Of a stretch of DNA of 64,000 nucleotides, positions 59,708-64,000 are shown piece by piece (within the stretch, counting starts at the first letter, position 1; each line of letters opens with the position of its first letter). Location: assembly GCA_963750065.1 (NCBI GenBank), contig CAVVPK010000019.1:310001-374000 (forward strand). Reading direction: 5' to 3'. This DNA comes from CAVSRC01 sp963750065 (GTDB taxonomy: Bacteria > Pseudomonadota > Alphaproteobacteria > Rhizobiales > Kaistiaceae). The notes under the pieces are model-generated. The model was not told the origin of the DNA. It searched no databases and saw only the letters and a list, made by a program, of their open reading frames with translations. A program made the translations under genes and the position numbers.

Positions 59708-59961
59708 GGAGAAACAGGAAAATAGTCTATTCGCCGGTCTCAGTGAACATTCCTAGTACATCCACCATAAGCAGACGCAGCTGAAAATGGAACTCCTTTG
59801 GTGCGCCCCTTCAACTCTTAATCTTAATCTGCGCACATAGGACATGTCAGCGTCGGCGTTAAGTCAAATGCGAGCATTTAGCCGTCGAAAATGCGATGTC
59901 CGCTCGTGTCTCGCAAGCGGAGATCAACACCGCGTCGCGGCGGGTGATTGGCGTGATCGTT
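59708..59961. other. non-coding region upstream of the L,D-transpeptidase
   Basis: This 254-base stretch is less GC-rich and holds the presumed promoter of the transpeptidase gene. AACTCTTAATCTTAATCTGC near 59812 suggests a short TTAATCT duplication. Nothing else is recognised. Confidence 0.4.
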
Positions 59962-60074
59962 TCATGATTCCGCTTCCGCCCCCTCCTCCACCGGCTGATA
60001 GCCGACCGCGGCGCGCTTCTCGTTGACGGTGAGGACGTCGGCCTTGGCGACGCGATCCCCGAGAGCGCCGCGCG
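59962..60074 (-). pseudogene. portal gene 3'-end fragment (second copy)
   Basis: On the minus strand this reads RVAKADVLTVNEKRAAVGYQ then PVEEGAEAES and a TGA at 59962; the full portal gene ends RVSKADFLTVNEKRAAVGYQ and PVEEGEGAA. The nucleotide match (59979-60074 with 62118-62213) is close but not identical, with about ten differences. The fragment begins one base after the mscS stop codon, so the junction is exact. It has no start and is a remnant. Confidence 0.85.
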
Positions 60075-60075
60075 A

Positions 60076-61413
60076 CTACTGCGGCTGCTCGCCGTCCGAC
60101 GCCGCGGCGGCCCGGGGGAAATCGACGAGCGTCTTCACATGCACATCGCGCTGCGGATAGGGGATTTCGATGTTGTTCTCCTTCAGCACATCCCAGAGCG
60201 CCAGGAGGACGTCGCTCTTGACGTTGACCACGCCGCCCGCCGGGTCGGTGATCCAGAAGCGCAAGACGAAATCGATCGACGAGTCGCCGAAAGCGGTCAT
60301 GTGGCAGAGCGGCGGCGGCGCGCTCATCACCCTCGCGACGCGCTTGGCGGCGTCCATGGCGATCCTCCGCACCAGATGCGGATCGGAGCCGTAGCTGACG
60401 CCGAAGGGCACCTCCAACCGAATGTTCTTGTCCGAGTAGGACCAGTTGATGACCTGGCTGGTGACGAGGTCCTCGTTGGGGATCAGGTACTCGCGGCCGT
60501 CGCGTGTGATCACCGACACGTAGCGGGCATTGAGCTGCTTGATCCAGCCGAACGTCTCGCCCAGCGAGATGACATCCCCCGGTTTGATGGACCGGTCGAT
60601 GAGAAGAATGATGCCCGACACCAGGTTGGACACCACCTTCTGCAGCCCGAAGCCGAGGCCGAGGCCGACGGCGCCGGAAAAGACGGTGAGGCCGGTGAGG
60701 TCGAGGCCGATGGATTGCAGACCGATGAAGACGGCGAGCGTGAACAGGCCAATCCGCAAGAGCTTCCCGGCCAGCACGCGCATGGAGGGCGACATGTCCT
60801 CCAGCAACTCGAGACGCCGCTCGCTGGCGACGCTGATGGCGGATGCCAGCCAGAAGAGGATGGTCAGGACGAGCGCCGCCTTGAGAACCAGAAGCAGAGA
60901 AACGCGGACATCACCGATGTTGACGGCCGCGGCATCGAGCACCGCCGTCGCCGTTTGCGCGAGGTTGAGGATGTTCAGGGCGGCGATGAGCCAGGCGCCG
61001 ACGGCAACGACGCGCGCGACGAGGCGATTGCGGATGAAGCGCGATGTGATGGATACGACGATCCACACTGCGACGAGGTTGGCCGCAATCAGAACCAGAT
61101 GTGACCGGTCCTGCGGTATCGCCTGGCGCAGGGTCGCCACGGCGACAAGCGCCAGCAGCACGAACAGGATGGGGCGGATGCGGCGCAGGACCAGGGCATA
61201 GAGCCGCATGCGGCGAAGCGTGGTGTCGCGTTGGCGCACCCATTGCTCGATCGGCGGCTCCAGCCGGTTCCCCGCGAACCAGGCGATCGCTGCCAGAATC
61301 GCGATCAGCAGAAGTTGCAGCAGCCCCCAGGGCTCCAGCAGCAACTGAAGCCAGCCGGCTATGTGCGCGAGCAGATCGTCGAACTGCCGGACAAGGTCGG
61401 TCCAACTGGTCAA
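60076..61413 (-). CDS. MscS-family mechanosensitive ion channel
   Basis: The 445-residue protein has about five membrane helices and the MscS pore helix GAVGLGLGFGLQKVVSNLVS near residues 237-256, then the beta domain (PGDVISLGETFGWIKQLNAR, SVITRDGREYLIPNEDLVTS) and an alpha/beta cytoplasmic end. It should open on membrane tension to release solutes under osmotic downshock. It is intact, on the GTA strand, and bounded by portal 3'-end copies on both sides (59979-60074 and 62118-62213), which suggests that it came in with a recombination event. Confidence 0.88.
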   Translation of the reverse strand: MTSWTDLVRQFDDLLAHIAGWLQLLLEPWGLLQLLLIAILAAIAWFAGNRLEPPIEQWVRQRDTTLRRMRLYALVLRRIRPILFVLLALVAVATLRQAIPQDRSHLVLIAANLVAVWIVVSITSRFIRNRLVARVVAVGAWLIAALNILNLAQTATAVLDAAAVNIGDVRVSLLLVLKAALVLTILFWLASAISVASERRLELLEDMSPSMRVLAGKLLRIGLFTLAVFIGLQSIGLDLTGLTVFSGAVGLGLGFGLQKVVSNLVSGIILLIDRSIKPGDVISLGETFGWIKQLNARYVSVITRDGREYLIPNEDLVTSQVINWSYSDKNIRLEVPFGVSYGSDPHLVRRIAMDAAKRVARVMSAPPPLCHMTAFGDSSIDFVLRFWITDPAGGVVNVKSDVLLALWDVLKENNIEIPYPQRDVHVKTLVDFPRAAAASDGEQPQ

Positions 61414-61645
61414 CGGATCGAACTCTGTTCAAAGGCGCCTCCCCGAACTCACCGCTCGCCGCAAAAGCGGGAAATCGCCTGCCCTGGAGTGCTGCGCTGT
61501 AGCCTGTCCATTGGCCGTTCGGGTCACATCTCGACAGCGGCACAGTGCCGGAAATGAAGCGCCGCGTCGAGACGCGCCCGAAAGAGCGCCGCAGTCGGCG
61601 GCGCGTCGCATGCGACGTCAGCAGGCCGACGCAGCCCTGGACGTC

Positions 61646-61700
61646 GCTCGCCGCATCCCGCGTCGCCACGGGCTTCGGCTCAGGCCGCGCCCGCTTCATG
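61646..61700 (+). repeat. lysE-like fragment fused to the IS481 remnant
   Basis: GCTCGCCGC, CGCGTCGCCACGGGC and TCAGGCCGCGCCCGC are shared, in order, with lysE 57706-57756, and the reading (RVATG..SGRAR) is in the same frame as in LysE. The match stops where the transposase begins. It looks like a leftover of a second lysE copy. Confidence 0.6.
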
Positions 61701-62036
61701 ACCGACAACGGCGCCTGCTACAAGGCTCACGCCTTCCGCAATGCTTGCCGCGATCTCGGCCTCAGGCACATCAGGACCAGACCTTACACGCCCAAGACCA
61801 ACGGCAAGGCCGAGCGCTTCATCCAGGCGGCCCTGAGGGAATGGGCCTATGCCCAGGCCTACCCGACGTCCGAACACCGCGGCAACGAGCCGCCGCGATG
61901 GCTACACCGCTACAATTGGCATCGTCCCCACGGCAGCCTAAACTCCAATCCGCCCATCAGCAGGCTCGGCCTGTCCGAGAACAACCTATTGAGGCTCCAC
62001 ACCTCACATACGTCTATACGTTGCCCGGTCTCTTGA
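61692..62036 (+). mobile_element. IS481-family transposase fragment
   Basis: The frame gives FMTDNGACYKAHAFRNACRD, LGLRHIRTRPYTPKTNGKAE and RFIQAALREWAYAQAYPTSE, then WLHRYNWHRPHGSLNSNPPI, the C-terminal third of an IS481 integrase-core transposase with two of the acidic catalytic residues (MTDNG aspartate and the NGKAERFI glutamate). The N-terminal helix-turn-helix and first aspartate are absent, and no terminal inverted repeat was found. It is a dead remnant. Confidence 0.85.
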
Positions 62037-62102
62037 CCGCCAAGCGCACGACGCCTGTGCCTCCCGCTGCTGGCGGCGGCTAGCCGCGTGTTTGGCAATT
62101 CA

Positions 62103-63344
62103 TCAGGCCGCTCCCTCCCCCTCCTCCACCGGCTGATAGCCGACCGCCGCGCGCTTCTCGTTGACGGTGAGGAAGTCGGCCTTGGAAACGCGCTCCCACA
62201 GCGCGGCGCGGTCGGCGGAGAGCGCATCGACCTGGTCGGCGTCGAACCACAGACGTAGGGTGGGTTGAGCGGAGCGATACCCACCATCCCCGGCCCCCGC
62301 GCCGTCGCCGAACGACGGCGCCAGCCAGGCGCCGAGCGCCCCGGCGATCTTGCCGGTCAGCGGCAGAACGGTGCCGCGCCAGAAGGCGGCGTTGGCCTCC
62401 TTGAAGTTGGCATAGGTGTTGTCGCCGGGGATGCCGAGCAGCATCGGCGGCACGCCGAAGGCGAGCGCGATCTCGCGCGCAGCACCATTCTTCGCCTCGA
62501 GGAAATCCATGTCCTTCGGCGAGAGACTCATCGCCTTCCAGTCGAGCCCGCCTTCGAGCAGCAGCGGCCGCCCGGCCGCCCTGACGCCGGTGAAGCCGGC
62601 TTCGAGCTCCGCCTTCAGCCGCTCGTATTGCTCGTTGGTGAGGTTGCCGCCGTCTTTCGCCTGATAGACCAGCGCGCCGGAGGGCCGCGCCGAATTGTCG
62701 AGCAGCGCCTTGTTCCAGGCGCCGGCCGCGTTGTGGATGTCGAGCGCCACCGCCGCCGCCTCGATCGGCGCGAAGCCGTAGTGATCGTCGAGCGGATGGA
62801 AGAGCGTCAGATGCAGGATCGGCGACAGCCCATCGGGCGGGATCGCGAAGCGCAGCGAACGTCCGCCGACCGTATACTCGTAGGCCTCCGGCCAGCCGTC
62901 GCTGCCGGGCACCACCTTCATGCGGTCGGGGCGCAGCATGTGCAGCTCGCGCACAACGCCATCGACGGCCACCGCTTCGACATAGGCGTTGCCCGCGGTC
63001 AGCAGATAGCCGGCCAGCGCCTCGCGGAAGTCGGCGCCCGCCTGTCCCTTGTTCGGTCGTGCCAGCAGCGCCAGCAGCGGGTGCTCGTCGATCTCCGCCG
63101 CGCCGTCATAGAGCAGCCAGGGCACGCTCGCCGAAGCTTCCGCAATCAGCGAGATGCAGCGATAGACGATGGCGTTGCGGGCATAGCCCTCCCTGGCCAG
63201 CGCCGTGTAGTCGCGCGGCGTCCAGGCGGGGCGGCCATGGCTCTGAAAGGCGATCAACGGCCCGGCGGCCGAGGCCTTGGTTTCGGCGCGCAGAGGTTCG
63301 GCCACCGCCGGCTCCCGCCGCGGCGTGAAGAAGGGAATGCGCAT
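62103..63344 (-). CDS. GTA g3, phage portal protein (HK97 family)
   Basis: The portal forms the ring through which DNA is packed into the GTA head. The 413-residue product from ATG at 63344 (MRIPFFTPRREPAV) has GYARNAIVYRCISLIAEASA, AGADFREALAGYLLTAGNAY, ALLDNSARPSGALVYQ, MDFLEAKNGAAREIALAFGV and a normal end (LTVNEKRAAVGYQPVEEG). It has one oddity: about 13 extra codons (GDGGYRSAQPT region) encoded by a palindromic repeat at 62255-62285 just before LRLWFDADQ. Otherwise open. The next gene upstream is MarR, not the terminase. Confidence 0.92.
   Translation of the reverse strand: MRIPFFTPRREPAVAEPLRAETKASAAGPLIAFQSHGRPAWTPRDYTALAREGYARNAIVYRCISLIAEASASVPWLLYDGAAEIDEHPLLALLARPNKGQAGADFREALAGYLLTAGNAYVEAVAVDGVVRELHMLRPDRMKVVPGSDGWPEAYEYTVGGRSLRFAIPPDGLSPILHLTLFHPLDDHYGFAPIEAAAVALDIHNAAGAWNKALLDNSARPSGALVYQAKDGGNLTNEQYERLKAELEAGFTGVRAAGRPLLLEGGLDWKAMSLSPKDMDFLEAKNGAAREIALAFGVPPMLLGIPGDNTYANFKEANAAFWRGTVLPLTGKIAGALGAWLAPSFGDGAGAGDGGYRSAQPTLRLWFDADQVDALSADRAALWERVSKADFLTVNEKRAAVGYQPVEEGEGAA
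62255..62285. repeat. GTAGGGTGGG-type palindrome inside the portal gene
   Basis: GTAGGGTGGG at one end and ATACCCACC at the other, with TTGAGCGGAGCG between, is a well-known style of dispersed palindrome (GTAGGGTGGG...CCCACC). It is read in frame on the minus strand as part of the portal. Confidence 0.7.
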
Positions 63345-63445
63345 GAAGGAGTCTCCGTTCGATCCCCGGGATCGGGGGCGGCGTCGACCGCCCGCCCCCG
63401 CGAGCATCCACGCTACCGCGGCCCGCTCGGGCATTGGTTGGGGTT

Positions 63446-63566
63446 GACCCTCTCCCTTGAGGGCAGGGCAATCGCATGCAGCTCCGCGCTCCCGCGCTGC
63501 TGCACGAAGACGGCGCTTGCCGCATTCGTCCCCTCTCCCTCCGGGAGAGGGACAGGGTGAGGGTTT
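63446..63566. repeat. CTCTCCC-type repeat, copy 3
   Basis: ACCCTCTCCCTTGAGGGCAG at one end and CCCCTCTCCCTCCGGGAGAG then GGACAGGGTGAGGG at the other bracket a central GC-rich stretch. It lies between the MarR stop and the portal start. Confidence 0.6.
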
Positions 63567-63571
63567 GATCT

Positions 63572-64000
63572 CTATTCGCGTTCCCGGGTGATCCCGGCGA
63601 TGAGCTTCGCCAGCAGGCGATCGAGCTCTCTCTGCTCGGTCTTGCCGAGCGCCGAGAGCAGTTCGGTCTCGTTGGCGATGTGCGCCGCATAGGCCTTGTC
63701 GATCAGCGCCCGCCCCTTTTTGGTCAGCGCGACCAGCGTGCCGCGCCGGTCGGTCGGGTGCTTGCCGCGCGCCACCAGTCCGGCCTTTTCCAGCCGGTCG
63801 ATGCGCGCCGTCATGCCGCCGGACGACATCATCGTCGTCTCGTAGAGCGCCGTCGGCGTCAGCGCATAGGGCGCGCCGGTGCGCCTGAGCGTCGCCAGAA
63901 CGTCGAACTCGCCCGGCTGCAATCCGAACTTTGCCATCACCGGCGCCAGCCAGTCGCGCATGACGATCAGCGAGGCCTCGTTGAGGCGCCCGAGCAGCGC
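63572..64000 (-). CDS. MarR-family transcriptional regulator (start beyond window)
   Basis: The frame is open to the window end, so the N-terminus lies outside; within the window it reads NEASLIVMRDWLAPVMAKFG, LQPGEFDVLATLRRTGAPYA, then SSGGMTARIDRLEKAGLVAR and HPTDRRGTLVALTKKGRALI. This is the winged helix of MarR proteins with its conserved recognition helix and DRR wing. It is on the strand of the portal gene and 227 bases upstream of its start; whether it controls the GTA is unknown. Confidence 0.88.
   Translation of the reverse strand, partial: ALLGRLNEASLIVMRDWLAPVMAKFGLQPGEFDVLATLRRTGAPYALTPTALYETTMMSSGGMTARIDRLEKAGLVARGKHPTDRRGTLVALTKKGRALIDKAYAAHIANETELLSALGKTEQRELDRLLAKLIAGITRERE

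Noticed and set aside
40164..63344. Ordinary temperate prophage
   Set aside because: No integrase, repressor or replication genes; the gene set and order are those of a gene transfer agent.

Overview
The window is GC-rich DNA from an alphaproteobacterium, most likely of the order Hyphomicrobiales (Rhizobiales). The gene families point that way, and so does the gene order ccmIEFH - degP - two-component pair - glnE - PleC-like PAS kinase, which I recall from rhizobia (cycHJKL-degP region). Nothing was searched; every call is from reading the translations.

Positions 1-40100 are ordinary chromosome. Divergent cobT and cobS serve cobalamin assembly. They are followed by a DUF1289 protein, a membrane-anchored retropepsin-like protease, dusA, a GGDEF-EAL protein, adenine deaminase, a higBA toxin-antitoxin pair with a nested palindromic operator, and putA. 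Next come a lipoprotein and three small enzymes (GFA, YciI, RibD-like), then a xylose block (xylB-xylA with a TIM-barrel isomerase and a Gfo/Idh/MocA dehydrogenase), pepN, a DUF2569 membrane protein, the PAS kinase, an exported protein, glnE, an OmpR-type two-component pair, degP, the cytochrome c maturation genes ccmH-F-E-I, a 17-kDa-type lipoprotein and a FeuPQ-like two-component operon.

Positions 40164-63344 hold a gene transfer agent (GTA) cluster of the Rhodobacter capsulatus type, almost wholly on the minus strand. In transcription order it has portal (g3), a g3.5-like protein, prohead protease (g4), capsid (g5), g6, g7, a gp10-like protein, g8, major tail protein (g9), g10, g10.1, tape measure (g11), g12, g13, g14, g15, a DUF2793 tail protein and a glycine-rich protein. 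A lysis set follows: a GH24 endolysin, a small membrane protein and a GTA-type 3TM holin. The terminase is not in the window.

The GTA is unusual in four ways. Between portal and g3.5 sits an accessory block (lysE, an L,D-transpeptidase, mscS, a broken IS481 transposase), and the mscS part is flanked by two copies of the portal 3' end. Several families of short palindromic or tandem repeats occupy most junctions between head and tail genes, and some are read in frame inside coding sequences. From about 44.57 to 56.33 kb nearly every gene carries small frameshifts, while the lysis genes, tail-tip genes and portal are open. An 83-bp AT-rich island separates g8 from its upstream neighbour. The cluster is therefore either a GTA in early decay or a locally poor assembly. 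Five isolated frameshifts in the first 40 kb (ade, putA, the PAS kinase, the exported protein at 25.6 kb, degP) mean that base-level errors must be excluded first.
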